DNA of 64,000 nucleotides, from assembly GCA_031253995.1 (NCBI GenBank), contig JAIRVG010000086.1, forward strand, positions 1 through 64,000, in the 5' to 3' direction. The notes beneath the pieces are model-generated. The model did no database searches, was not told the DNA's origin, and saw only the letters and a program-made list of their open reading frames with translations. A program made the position numbers and the translations under genes. This DNA is from Paucimonas sp. GTDB lineage: Bacteria; Pseudomonadota; Gammaproteobacteria; Pseudomonadales; Pseudomonadaceae. This document shows positions 16,879-24,749 of this stretch, piece by piece. Within the stretch, counting starts at the first letter, position 1. Each line of letters opens with the position of its first letter.

Positions 16879-17340
16879 GTGCTGACTCACAATAAACGCC
16901 TGCTTCACCTCATGTTGATCGGATGCACACTCGGTGCTTCCCTCCTAGCCGCCCAGGTCCAGGCCGAAGGCAATGGCGTGATCGTCCTGACCCGCGACGT
17001 CAAGACCCGCCCGGCCATCCGCAGCGACCGCCCTGATCCCGACCCGACGACGGTCAATACCAATTCCTCGGCCCGGGTGATGAGCCAGACCAACGAGCTG
17101 AGCGACGGCGACTTCGCCGGAATCGCCAGCGGTGCCGGCGTGACCCGCATGATGGTTCCGAATGCCGCCGGGGCACGTGTCGTCAACTCGGTACCGAGCA
17201 CCCTGCCTGGCATGGGCAGCCTCGGCGCAGCCAGCGGTGGAGGCGGTGCAGGCGCAGGTGCAGGCATCTCCAACCGGGTCGGCTCTGCGGTAGGTGCCGG
17301 TCTCGCTCCCCTGCAAATGCTGACCGGGGGCGCCAAATAA
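16879..17340 (+). CDS. fapA: Functional amyloid subunit FapA
   Basis: FapA is the first gene of the Pseudomonas functional amyloid operon. The exported protein influences amyloid composition and is thought to act as a chaperone for the other subunits. The 153-residue product has a signal peptide (cleavage near AAQVQA), a conserved middle segment ending around MSQTNELSDGDFAGIASG and a Gly/Ala-rich C-terminus. It starts with GTG at 16879, nine bases after AAGGAA. It is followed by fapB after one base. Order, sizes and sequence of the six genes leave little doubt. Confidence 0.92.
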   Translation: MLTHNKRLLHLMLIGCTLGASLLAAQVQAEGNGVIVLTRDVKTRPAIRSDRPDPDPTTVNTNSSARVMSQTNELSDGDFAGIASGAGVTRMMVPNAAGARVVNSVPSTLPGMGSLGAASGGGGAGAGAGISNRVGSAVGAGLAPLQMLTGGAK

Positions 17341-17341
17341 G

Positions 17342-17914
17342 ATGAAAACCAGCCTGCTCTACCTCGCCCTGTTCTGCACCAACGCCGCCCTCGCCGCCTC
17401 GCCGGTACAGGACAACGCCAGCGTCGACAGCAGCGCCGCCAACTACCAGGGCAACCTGTCGATCAACCAGGCCGCCGGCGACCAGCAGCAGCAGGCCAAC
17501 GCCCGCTCCATGGCTATCGGCCATGAAGCCAGCGCCAGGACCACGATCATCCAGCGCATCGACACACCGTCCAGCCGTGCCATCGATGCCAACGCCAGCA
17601 TCTCTGGCAACGCCTTCAGCAATGGCAGCGGCGTCCTGGGCATCAACCAGTCCGCCGGCGCCGCAACGCAACAAGCCAACGCGGTGCGCATCAGCATCAG
17701 CGCCGTACCGCAAAGCATCGATGACAGCGTCCTGCTCCAGCAGAACGTGGCGCTGTCCAACAGCTCCGATCCAACGAGCAACGCCCCCGGCAGCCGCCAG
17801 GTCAACACGAGTGACCAGGCATTCACCGGCAGCCGCGGCGTCGTCCAGTTGAATCAGAGTGCCGGGGTGGGCAACCGAATGGCCAACACCCTGAGCATCC
17901 GGGTCGCTGACTGA
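17342..17914 (+). CDS. fapB: Functional amyloid minor subunit FapB
   Basis: FapB is the minor fibre component and probable nucleator of Fap amyloid, exported to the cell surface. The 190-residue precursor has a signal peptide (MKTSLLYLALFCTNAALA) and three imperfect repeats at about residues 25-60, 84-120 and 153-188. Each contains a Gly-x-Leu-x-Ile-Asn-Gln-x-Ala-Gly core (GNLSINQAAG, GVLGINQSAG, GVVQLNQSAG). These are the amyloid-forming units. It follows fapA after one base and precedes fapC by 53 bases. Confidence 0.93.
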   Translation: MKTSLLYLALFCTNAALAASPVQDNASVDSSAANYQGNLSINQAAGDQQQQANARSMAIGHEASARTTIIQRIDTPSSRAIDANASISGNAFSNGSGVLGINQSAGAATQQANAVRISISAVPQSIDDSVLLQQNVALSNSSDPTSNAPGSRQVNTSDQAFTGSRGVVQLNQSAGVGNRMANTLSIRVAD

Positions 17915-17967
17915 CCCGAAATGGCAACACAACACTTAACCTAAAAAAGATAATGCGGAGAAACACC

Positions 17968-18963
17968 ATGAAACCAACACTGGCACTCAAGCCCCTGGTA
18001 TTCGCACTCGCAGCGGTCATGGCAGTTGCTGCACAAGCGGGTGGACGCAACGACAACCACGGCGGTCATAACGGCGGCCACAATGGCGGTCACGACAACA
18101 CCGAAAGCATCCTCCTCAACCTCCTGCTCACCGCCGGCTCCGCCGCCACGGTACTGGATGCCCAGTCCAACACCAGCAACTTCGTGAAAAACGAAGGTAC
18201 TCGCAACACCGCCAACATGGACAACTCGGCCAATGGCTCGCAGGGCAACCTGGGCGCCAACACCGCGGCCGGTGATGGCAACCAGCAGGACAACATGGGT
18301 GCAATCGCTACCGCAGATGAAAACTTCATCTTCGGCAGTGCCGTGGCTCAAGCCGTGTCGACCCAAAGCAACATGGGCAACACCGTCAAGAACTACTCCA
18401 CTCGCAACAACGCTACCCTCAACAACTCCGGCAACGGCAGCTCCGGCAACATCGGCATCAACGTCACCGCCGGCGACTTCAACCAACAGAAAAACAACCT
18501 CGCCATCGCCGTATCCGGCGGGCGTGTGGCCGCAGCCGCCGCTGGTGCCAACCAGGCCGTCAGTGGCCTGAAAGTCACCAACGAAGCAGACGCCACCTAC
18601 GACACCAAAACCCTCTACTCCGGCTTCGCGGCCTGGGGCAGTTACGAGGGCAATGGCGTGGGCTATGTGGAACGCAAAGACGACGATCGTGGCGGTCATA
18701 ACGATCGCGGCGGCCACAACCAAACCCAGAAAGATCCTCTGAAGTTCCACGAGGAAGGCGACTTCGCGCTGTACGGCATCGCCTCGCAACAAGTCCTGGT
18801 GAAAACCGGCTGGGCCAACCCAGTGGTCAACAACGCTTCGCTGACCAACTCGCTGAACGGCGTGTCGGGCAACATCGGCGCAAACGTGTCGGCCGGCAAC
18901 GGCAACCAGCAAAACAACTCGCTGTCCATCGCCTCGGGCTGCCGTGCCTGCACTGGCATGTAA
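17968..18963 (+). CDS. fapC: Functional amyloid major subunit FapC
   Basis: FapC is the main fibre protein of Pseudomonas biofilm amyloid. The 331-residue precursor has a signal peptide (MKPTLALKPLVFALAAVMAV through AAQA). Three amyloid repeats follow: R1 at 79-114, R2 at 145-182 and R3 at 287-322, with cores GNLGANTAAGDGNQQ, GNIGINVTAGDFNQQ and GNIGANVSAGNGNQQ. Linker L2 between R2 and R3 is long. The C-terminus has the family's CxxC motif (CRAC, residues 325-328). Odd features are a His/Gly/Asn stretch right after the signal peptide (HGGHNGGHNGGHD) and a related one in L2 (RGGHNDRGGH). The start at 17968 is chosen over an ATG five codons upstream because GGAG then lies eight bases away. Confidence 0.94.
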   Translation: MKPTLALKPLVFALAAVMAVAAQAGGRNDNHGGHNGGHNGGHDNTESILLNLLLTAGSAATVLDAQSNTSNFVKNEGTRNTANMDNSANGSQGNLGANTAAGDGNQQDNMGAIATADENFIFGSAVAQAVSTQSNMGNTVKNYSTRNNATLNNSGNGSSGNIGINVTAGDFNQQKNNLAIAVSGGRVAAAAAGANQAVSGLKVTNEADATYDTKTLYSGFAAWGSYEGNGVGYVERKDDDRGGHNDRGGHNQTQKDPLKFHEEGDFALYGIASQQVLVKTGWANPVVNNASLTNSLNGVSGNIGANVSAGNGNQQNNSLSIASGCRACTGM

Positions 18964-18974
18964 CAGCCTCGATC

Positions 18975-18999
18975 GGGGCCCTTCGGGGCCCCTTTCTTT
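18975..18999 (+). terminator. Hairpin with TTCG tetraloop after fapC (attenuator or RNA-stability element)
   Basis: GGGGCCC at 18975-18981 pairs with GGGCCCC at 18986-18992 around a TTCG tetraloop, followed by TTTCTTT. It begins 12 bases after the fapC stop codon and 24 bases before fapD. Read-through is needed for fapDEF, so it probably lowers downstream expression or protects the fapABC message from 3' decay, giving excess FapC over export proteins. Confidence 0.7.
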
Positions 19000-19022
19000 G
19001 AATTCAAGGGATGGGGAAGAAC

Positions 19023-19712
19023 ATGCGCGCGCTCCTGCTCTCGCTGCTGGTGGTTCTCGGTGCACAGACTGGCGAAGCCGCCGCCGCACAGATGGCGGTC
19101 GCAGCCCTGCCGGGCGGCACGGTGATCTACAAGCCGGTACAGAGCATCCGCGAACGCCGCTTCGCCAACCTCGTGCAACAGAAGACCGATTTCAGCTGCG
19201 GCGCCGCCGCCCTCGGTACCATCCTCAAGCAAGCCTACTGGCTGGATGTGGACGAGGCGCACATCATCGAAGGCATGCTGGCCCACGCCGACGAGCAGGC
19301 AGTGCGGACCCAGGGCTTTTCCATGCTGGACATGAAGCGCTACGTCGAAAGCCTGGGCATGCGTGCCCGCGGCTACAAGATCCCGCCGGAAACCCTGTCC
19401 AGCGTGAGCATTCCGGTCGTGGTGCTGATGGACATCCGTGGCTACAAGCACTTCGTCGTGCTGCAGCGCACGGAGAAGGACTGGGTCTACATCGGTGACC
19501 CTGTCCTGGGTAACAAACGCTACAAGTTCGACGATTTCGTCAAAGGCTGGAACGGCATCATCTTCGCCGTCATCGGCCCCGGCTACGACAAGGCCAACGC
19601 CCTGCTCATGCCGCCGGAACCCCTGACCGCCAAGCACCAGCTGAACAGTTTCAAACCCATCGACGATGCCCAGTTGATGGAGTTCGGTTTCATCCAGAGC
19701 GACTTCTTCTAA
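19023..19712 (+). CDS. fapD: Fap system C39-like cysteine protease FapD
   Basis: FapD belongs to peptidase family C39 and is required for Fap amyloid export and maturation. The 229-residue protein has an N-terminal signal or anchor (MRALLLSLLVVLGAQTGEAA). Its catalytic Cys is in QKTDFSCGAAAL (C59), His in YKHFVVLQ (H143) and Asp in IGDPVLG (D159), all intact. An in-frame ATG four codons upstream (19011) lacks room for a ribosome binding site, whereas GGGGAAGA precedes 19023. Confidence 0.92.
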   Translation: MRALLLSLLVVLGAQTGEAAAAQMAVAALPGGTVIYKPVQSIRERRFANLVQQKTDFSCGAAALGTILKQAYWLDVDEAHIIEGMLAHADEQAVRTQGFSMLDMKRYVESLGMRARGYKIPPETLSSVSIPVVVLMDIRGYKHFVVLQRTEKDWVYIGDPVLGNKRYKFDDFVKGWNGIIFAVIGPGYDKANALLMPPEPLTAKHQLNSFKPIDDAQLMEFGFIQSDFF

Positions 19713-19751
19713 TTCAAGAAAACGTGAGCTGGAAGCTCCAGGGAGCATGCG

Positions 19752-20492
19752 ATGAAGACTTCAAGCTGGGTGGCAGCACTCTGCGTAGTTGCCAGCCTTC
19801 CCGTTCACGCACAATTCAAGCCGATCGAAGTCCACGACCAGGAACTGGCGCAACTGCGCGGACGCTACGTGATGCCTGGGCGCATCATCAGCTTCGGCGT
19901 GGTCATGAGCAGTACCTGGCAGAACGTCAATGGCGACCGCATCGGTGCCACCGCCTCCCTCCAGGTGCAGCAAGCGACCTTCAAGCCGCAGTTCTACGTG
20001 TCCACCACCAGCGAGGCCGGTAGCGGTACCTCCGCGGCGCAAGGTTACGGCAACGTGACCGGCGGCGCCGGCCTGGGCAGCGGCCAGGGCGTGACCCAGG
20101 TCACCCGCGCTGCCGGCGACTACAACAGTTCCTACAACAATGTGCAGATCAACGTGAAGGAAGCCAACCAGGCACCGGCCCTGGATGCACCGCAAGGCCA
20201 GGCGCTGGCCAGCGGCAGCATGATCAACGCCAGCAACGGCGCCGGTTCCATCAGCATCGCCTCCACCGCCACGGGCATCCAGATGGGCATCCAGGCCGCC
20301 AACGGCCAGGGCGCCAGCCTGCAACGACTGGCCGATGGTGGCGTGTTGCAATCCACCACCCTCCTCGGCGGCAGCAACGCCGTCAACAACCTCACCCAAC
20401 TCAATGTCGTGCTGCGCAATAACATGCCCTCCGCAGGCGCGCTGAACTGCAGCCTGGATCAACTCAAAGGCCTTCGCATTTCCGGATATTGA
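19752..20492 (+). CDS. fapE: Functional amyloid minor component FapE
   Basis: FapE is a minor extracellular component of Fap fibres. The 246-residue precursor has a signal peptide (cleavage near VASLPVHA), the conserved LRGRYVMPGRIISFGVVMS stretch near residue 40 and Gly/Asn/Gln/Ala-rich beta-prone sequence. A single cysteine sits near the C-terminus (ALNCSLDQLKGLRISGY). It is separated from fapD by 39 bases and preceded by a purine-rich ribosome binding site (CCAGGGAGCATGCG). Confidence 0.92.
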   Translation: MKTSSWVAALCVVASLPVHAQFKPIEVHDQELAQLRGRYVMPGRIISFGVVMSSTWQNVNGDRIGATASLQVQQATFKPQFYVSTTSEAGSGTSAAQGYGNVTGGAGLGSGQGVTQVTRAAGDYNSSYNNVQINVKEANQAPALDAPQGQALASGSMINASNGAGSISIASTATGIQMGIQAANGQGASLQRLADGGVLQSTTLLGGSNAVNNLTQLNVVLRNNMPSAGALNCSLDQLKGLRISGY

Positions 20493-20541
20493 TCTACGCT
20501 CTGTTGCAACTTATTGCGCAGTTGGAAAGGACGGCTGACCT

Positions 20542-21846
20542 ATGCATCGCTCGTTGTCATTCAATGCAGTTGTTTGTCTGAGCACACTCGTCCCTTCGTC
20601 GCTGCTCTACGCGGCGCAGGATCCCCAGGTAGAGGCCCTGAAACAGGAGTTGCAGGCCCTCAAGCAACGTTACGAACAGCAGCAACAGGCCCTGATGGTG
20701 CTGGAGCAGCGGGTCCGCCAGGTGGAAGACCAGCCTGCCGCCGCCCAACCCAAGCGCCTGGTACGTTCCCCCGCAGCCAAACCCAGCCAACCCACGGGCG
20801 ACGGTCAGTCTGTCGCCGCCGCGGGCAGCAGTTCCTACGGCCAGTCCCTGCAGGACGATTCGCAGCCCGCGCAAAGCGTCTCCAACCTCTATGACGAGGC
20901 CAGCGGCTTCTTCGGCGGTGGCAAGTTCAGCATCGAGACCGGTCTCACCTACTCCCGCTACGACACCAAGCAACTGGTGCTCAACGGTTTCCTGGCGCTG
21001 GACTCGATCTTCCTCGGCGACATCAACCTCGATCGCATCAAGTCCGACACCTGGACCCTGGACCTGACCGCGCGCTACAACCTGGACAACCGTTGGCAGT
21101 TCGACGTCAACGTGCCCGTCGTCTATCGCGAGACCAAATTCCAGTCCGGCGGAGCCAGTGGTACGCCGGATGACGCCGGCGGCGCGGCCAATGCGCTGTC
21201 GGAAGAAAGCGTGACCCGCGACCCGACCATCGGCGACGTCAACTTCGGCGTGGCCTACAAGTTCATGGACGAGTCGGAATATGCCCCGGATGCGGTGTTC
21301 AGCCTGCGGGTCAAGGCGCCTACGGGCAAGGATCCCTATGGCATCAAGTTCCGCACCTCGCCCACCAACAGCAGCCTGAGCTACCCGGAATCGCTGCCCA
21401 CCGGCAACGGCGTCTGGTCCATCAGCCCGGGGATCTCGCTGGTCAAGACCTTCGACCCGGCCGTGTTGTTCGGCAGCCTGTCCTACACCTACAACCTGGA
21501 AGAATCGTTCGACGACACCAGCACCACCGAGAACCAGAAGGTGGGTGGCAAGGTCAGGCTGGGTAACAGCTGGCAGATCGGCGCCGGGGTTGCCTTCGCC
21601 CTGAACGAGAAGATGAGCATGTCGTTCTCGGTGTCGGACGTGATCCAGCGGCGTTCGAAGATCAAGCAGGATGGCGACTCGTCCTATACCTCCGTGATCA
21701 ACAGCGACGCCAACGCGGCCTACTTCAACATCGGCATGACCCTGGCCGCCACCCCCAACCTGACCATCGTGCCGAGCCTGTCCATCGGCTTGACCGACGA
21801 TGCGCCGGACTTCTCCTTCGGCCTGAAATTCCCGTACTACTTCTGA
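20542..21846 (+). CDS. fapF: Fap outer-membrane secretion channel FapF
   Basis: FapF is the trimeric outer-membrane beta-barrel pore that exports Fap amyloid subunits. The 434-residue precursor has a signal peptide (cleavage near SSLLYA). A coiled-coil segment (about residues 27-65: VEALKQELQALKQRYEQQQQ) forms the periplasmic trimer stalk in the known FapF. A variable linker is followed by a barrel of alternating beta strands (about 110-434) ending in SFGLKFPYYF with a C-terminal Phe. GGAAAGGACGG precedes the ATG. It is the last gene of the operon. Confidence 0.94.
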   Translation: MHRSLSFNAVVCLSTLVPSSLLYAAQDPQVEALKQELQALKQRYEQQQQALMVLEQRVRQVEDQPAAAQPKRLVRSPAAKPSQPTGDGQSVAAAGSSSYGQSLQDDSQPAQSVSNLYDEASGFFGGGKFSIETGLTYSRYDTKQLVLNGFLALDSIFLGDINLDRIKSDTWTLDLTARYNLDNRWQFDVNVPVVYRETKFQSGGASGTPDDAGGAANALSEESVTRDPTIGDVNFGVAYKFMDESEYAPDAVFSLRVKAPTGKDPYGIKFRTSPTNSSLSYPESLPTGNGVWSISPGISLVKTFDPAVLFGSLSYTYNLEESFDDTSTTENQKVGGKVRLGNSWQIGAGVAFALNEKMSMSFSVSDVIQRRSKIKQDGDSSYTSVINSDANAAYFNIGMTLAATPNLTIVPSLSIGLTDDAPDFSFGLKFPYYF

Positions 21847-21854
21847 GAAAAGCC

Positions 21855-21887
21855 AAAGGGGACCGTTCAAGGTCCCCTTTTCTTTTG
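21855..21887 (+). terminator. Intrinsic terminator of the fap operon
   Basis: AAAGGGGACC (21855-21864) pairs with GGTCCCCTTT (21871-21880) around GTTCAA, followed by TCTTTTG. The stem begins eight bases after the fapF stop codon. Its symmetric A/T flanks would let it also stop the convergent regulator gene. Confidence 0.9.
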
Positions 21888-21918
21888 TGGCGATTCAGCT
21901 CCTACGGTCAGCGAATGC

Positions 21919-23247
21919 CTAGCGGATCTGATGCTTGTGCAGCAACCGGTAGAAGGTCGGCCGCGACACCCCCAGCACCTTCGCCGCAATACTCAGGTTG
22001 TCACTGTGCCGGTTGAGCACATCGCACAGCGCCTGACGCTCGGCCTGGTGCTTGTAGTCTTCCAGCGTGCCCATGGGCGCTATCACGTTGTGCTGTTCAT
22101 GCAGCCCCAGGTCCTGCGGCTCGATCTGCCGCCCTTCCGCCAGCACCAGGCCGCGGCGCACCCGGTTGGCCAGCTCGCGCACATTGCCCGGCCAGTCATG
22201 CCGGCCCATGGCACTCAGGGCACCTTCGCTGAAGGTCCGTGGCCGGCGCCCGGTTTCCTGGCTATAGAAGCGCGAGAAATGACTGGCCAGCATCGACAGG
22301 TCGCCATGCCGGTCCCGTAGCGGCGCAGTCACCACCTGCAGCACGTTCAGGCGGTAATACAGGTCTTCGCGAAAACGCCCGGTGACAATGGCGCTTTCCA
22401 GGTCGACGTGGGTCGCCGCCAGCACCCGCACATCCACGGCGATCGGCTGGCTGCCGCCAACCCGCTCGATATGCTTCTCCTGGAGAAAACGCAGGAGATT
22501 GGCTTGCAATTCCAAGGGAAGATCGCCGATCTCGTCGAGAAACAGCGTGCCACCGTTGGCCGCCTCGATCCGCCCGACCTTGCGCTGGTGGGCGCCGGTG
22601 AACGCGCCCTTCTCATGGCCGAACAGCTCGGACTGGATCAGGTGCTCGGGGATCGCCCCGCAGTTGATCGCCACGAAGGGCTTGTCATGGCGCAATGACT
22701 GGCGGTGCAGGGTTCGCGCCACCAGCTCCTTGCCGGTGCCGCTTTCGCCGCGGATCAGCACTGGCGACTCGGTGGGCGCCAGCTTGCTCAGCAACTTGCG
22801 CAACTCGCGGATCGGCCGGCTCTCGCCCAGCAACTCGTGCTCCGGCTCCTCGGCTTGGGCCGCGCCCTTGCTGCCACGCAGGCGGCCCATGCCGAAGGCC
22901 CGGCCGAGGATGACCTCCACCCGCGACACGTCGAACGGCAAGGTATGAAAATCGAAGAACCACTCGCAGACGAAGTCACCCACCTTCTGCGCCCGCAGCT
23001 CCTGGGGGCTGAGTACGGCGATCCATTCGGCGCCGCTGCGGCTGATCAGGTCCTTGACCGCTTCCGGGCGCTGCAGGTGCGCCGCCTGCAGGCGCAGCAG
23101 GCCGACATCGCATCGCTGCTCCAGGGCACCCGCCAGGGTACAGCTGTGCACATCCCAGCCGACGCTGCGCAAACCGGGGAGAAGACGGTGGCAGTCGTCA
23201 CAGGGATCGACGACCAGCAAGCGGCGTTGCGGGGCGGGCTCGTGCAT
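21919..23247 (-). CDS. Sigma-54-dependent transcriptional activator, VpsR-like
   Basis: The 442-residue regulator has three parts. The first is an N-terminal receiver-like domain (1-120), in which the LLVVDPCDD start is clear but the rest is degenerate, as in VpsR. The second is a central AAA+ domain (about 140-365) with Walker A GESGTGKE, the sigma-54 contact loop GAFTGA and Walker B GGTLFLDEIG. The third is a Fis-type helix-turn-helix at the C-terminus (NLSIAAKVLGVSRPTFYRLL). VpsR controls biofilm matrix genes with c-di-GMP in Vibrio cholerae. The convergent position directly after the fap operon, and the RpoN-type promoter before fapA, suggest that it activates fap. This link is inference. 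Confidence 0.88.
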   Translation of the reverse strand: MHEPAPQRRLLVVDPCDDCHRLLPGLRSVGWDVHSCTLAGALEQRCDVGLLRLQAAHLQRPEAVKDLISRSGAEWIAVLSPQELRAQKVGDFVCEWFFDFHTLPFDVSRVEVILGRAFGMGRLRGSKGAAQAEEPEHELLGESRPIRELRKLLSKLAPTESPVLIRGESGTGKELVARTLHRQSLRHDKPFVAINCGAIPEHLIQSELFGHEKGAFTGAHQRKVGRIEAANGGTLFLDEIGDLPLELQANLLRFLQEKHIERVGGSQPIAVDVRVLAATHVDLESAIVTGRFREDLYYRLNVLQVVTAPLRDRHGDLSMLASHFSRFYSQETGRRPRTFSEGALSAMGRHDWPGNVRELANRVRRGLVLAEGRQIEPQDLGLHEQHNVIAPMGTLEDYKHQAERQALCDVLNRHSDNLSIAAKVLGVSRPTFYRLLHKHQIR

Positions 23248-23572
23248 GATCTTTCCTTGACGTCAATTATTGGAAAGTCGATTGGAAACAGTATCTTGGC
23301 TGACCTGCCTGTAACGGTAGCAACGAACGCCAACACCTCCCCTACCGTCTGTCCGCCGAAAAATTCAATTACATTTACTTCATGGAATTTTCCTTCCAAT
23401 TCAACGTCACAAGCGCCAGGAAAAAAACAGATGTCCGGGCGTTGAATAAAAAATTTCTCGAACGGTGTGACTTACCCCGTTACTTCGGACATCAGTACAA
23501 ATAACCTGCCGCCGCGCACGATGCGCCGGCAACTTCAATTTCGCTGTCTGGGACCATAGAGAGACCGAACCC
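23248..23572. other. Intergenic region without a gene
   Basis: This 325-base, relatively A+T-rich space separates the sigma-54 activator from the 88-residue ORF. It holds a direct repeat ATTGGAAA at 23269-23276 and 23282-23289, close before the activator start on its strand, and a related TTCCTTCCAATT near 23387-23398. These may be regulatory sites of the activator. No RNA gene or sigma-54 promoter was recognised. Confidence 0.35.
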
Positions 23573-23839
23573 ATGAACGCTCCGCTGCGTGTCAACGAAG
23601 CCCTGCTGATTGCCGACCACGCCTTCGAACCTTTCCAGTGCGTTGCCTGGGATGTCCCGAACGGTTCCGGTGAGCTAAGCCTGGCGGTGATCGACAGGAC
23701 CAGCAACCGCATTGGCAGCAAGCAAGTATCGAGCAGCACTTACTCCGACCCGGCGCAATGGGCAGACCTGATCGAAGAAGTCCGCTCCGAACTGCGGCAA
23801 AAGGGTTATGACCTGCAACCCTGGAGCAGGCCGCTCTAA
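23573..23839 (+). CDS. Conserved hypothetical protein (88 aa)
   Basis: The 88-residue soluble protein has no signal peptide, membrane segment or cysteine pair. It begins MNAPLRVNEALLIADHAFEP and ends KGYDLQPWSRPL. An AGAGAG purine stretch precedes the ATG. The mixed charged/aliphatic composition and codon usage look like a real Pseudomonas gene. I do not recognise a domain. It stands alone between the sigma-54 activator promoter and a repeat block. Confidence 0.65.
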   Translation: MNAPLRVNEALLIADHAFEPFQCVAWDVPNGSGELSLAVIDRTSNRIGSKQVSSSTYSDPAQWADLIEEVRSELRQKGYDLQPWSRPL

Positions 23840-23840
23840 G

Positions 23841-24020
23841 CAGCTGTAAGCTGCAAGTTATAAGCCGCAAGAAAGAGCAATCCGCGGCGCCACTGCTTTC
23901 TCTTGAAGCTTGTAACTTGCAACTGATCCAAGCAGCCGCAAGTTATAAGCGGCAAGAAAGAGCAATCCGCAACACCGCTGCTTTCTCTTGCAGCTTGAAA
24001 CTTGTAACTTGCAGCTGCGG
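23841..24020. repeat. Two tandem copies of an ~80-base inverted repeat
   Basis: Each unit (23841-23924 and 23931-24020) begins GCAAGTTATAAGC-GCAAGAAAGAGCAATCCGC and ends with the complementary GCTTTCTCTTG-AGCTTG-AACTTGC, so each folds into a long hairpin. The two copies are nearly identical. This is a Pseudomonas intergenic repeat rather than a gene, placed just after the 88-residue ORF and just before the end of the vWA gene. Confidence 0.8.
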
Positions 24021-24749
24021 TTACCGCAACTCATCGATATGCCGATAGTCGGATTGCAACTCATCGGCAAGCTGGCGGGCCCGCCCCAGACGAATCGGCG
24101 CACGCTCTACATCGATCAACAAGGTGTCGCAGGGCAACGCCCGTACCTTCTTTTCCATGCGCAACCGCCCGTCCGTCAGCACCAGGCAACGTTGGCGCTC
24201 GCCAGGAAACTGCCGCTGGCGGCGTAGCAGCCATTCTCGCGCTTCCTCCAGCGCAGCCAGCAATGGCGTCCCCCCTCCCGCTCCCAAACCTGCCAGCCAT
24301 GGCTGCAAGGCCGCCGAGGCCTTCAGGCCGTGACGCTGCCAGCGCGGCGCATTGCCGCTGGCAGTCAGCAGCGCCAGGCGCGCGCGGGCGCGATAGGCCT
24401 GGTCGAAGAAGGTCGCCAGTACGCCCTTGGCCCGGCTCAGCGCCTGATGGCGCCGGGTCGAGGCCGAGGCGTCGACGATCACCAGCCACAGTTCGGGGGG
24501 CTCGGCGCTGCGCTGCTGCCAGCGCAGGTCGCCCCGCTGGCGTGGACGTCCCTGCAGCAGGGTCGCCGGCCAGTCGAGCCGGCCCTGCCCGGCCGGGCGC
24601 CCACGGCCGCGCGGGCCCTGGGCGAGCCGACCGGCCTTGGGCCTGGCATCCGCGCTGGCGCGGGCGCGGATGCTCAGGGCTTTTTTGGCCAGCTCGGTAC
24701 CTCGCGCCGGGCCCCTGCCGCCACGGGCTGGGCAGGCATCTCGCCCCAC
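24021..24749 (-). CDS. vWA-domain protein, short ChlD/CobT-like chelatase subunit
   Basis: The 242-residue frame carries a von Willebrand factor A domain with an intact MIDAS: DASAS in LWLVIVDASAST near residue 94, GGGTPL, and LVLTDGRLR. A basic, disordered N-terminus precedes it. It follows cobN and the BchI-like gene and probably supplies the D/CobT-like role in ATP-dependent cobalt insertion. It lacks the AAA+ domain of full ChlD. The first ATG (24749) overlaps the chlI-like gene by 76 bases, and a later non-ATG start cannot be excluded. The gene ends right at the repeat block. Confidence 0.8.
   Translation of the reverse strand: MGRDACPARGGRGPARGTELAKKALSIRARASADARPKAGRLAQGPRGRGRPAGQGRLDWPATLLQGRPRQRGDLRWQQRSAEPPELWLVIVDASASTRRHQALSRAKGVLATFFDQAYRARARLALLTASGNAPRWQRHGLKASAALQPWLAGLGAGGGTPLLAALEEAREWLLRRQRQFPGERQRCLVLTDGRLRMEKKVRALPCDTLLIDVERAPIRLGRARQLADELQSDYRHIDELR

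Noticed and set aside
23841..24020. Possible CRISPR array
   Set aside because: There are only two units, each itself a long hairpin, without regular unique spacers or cas genes.
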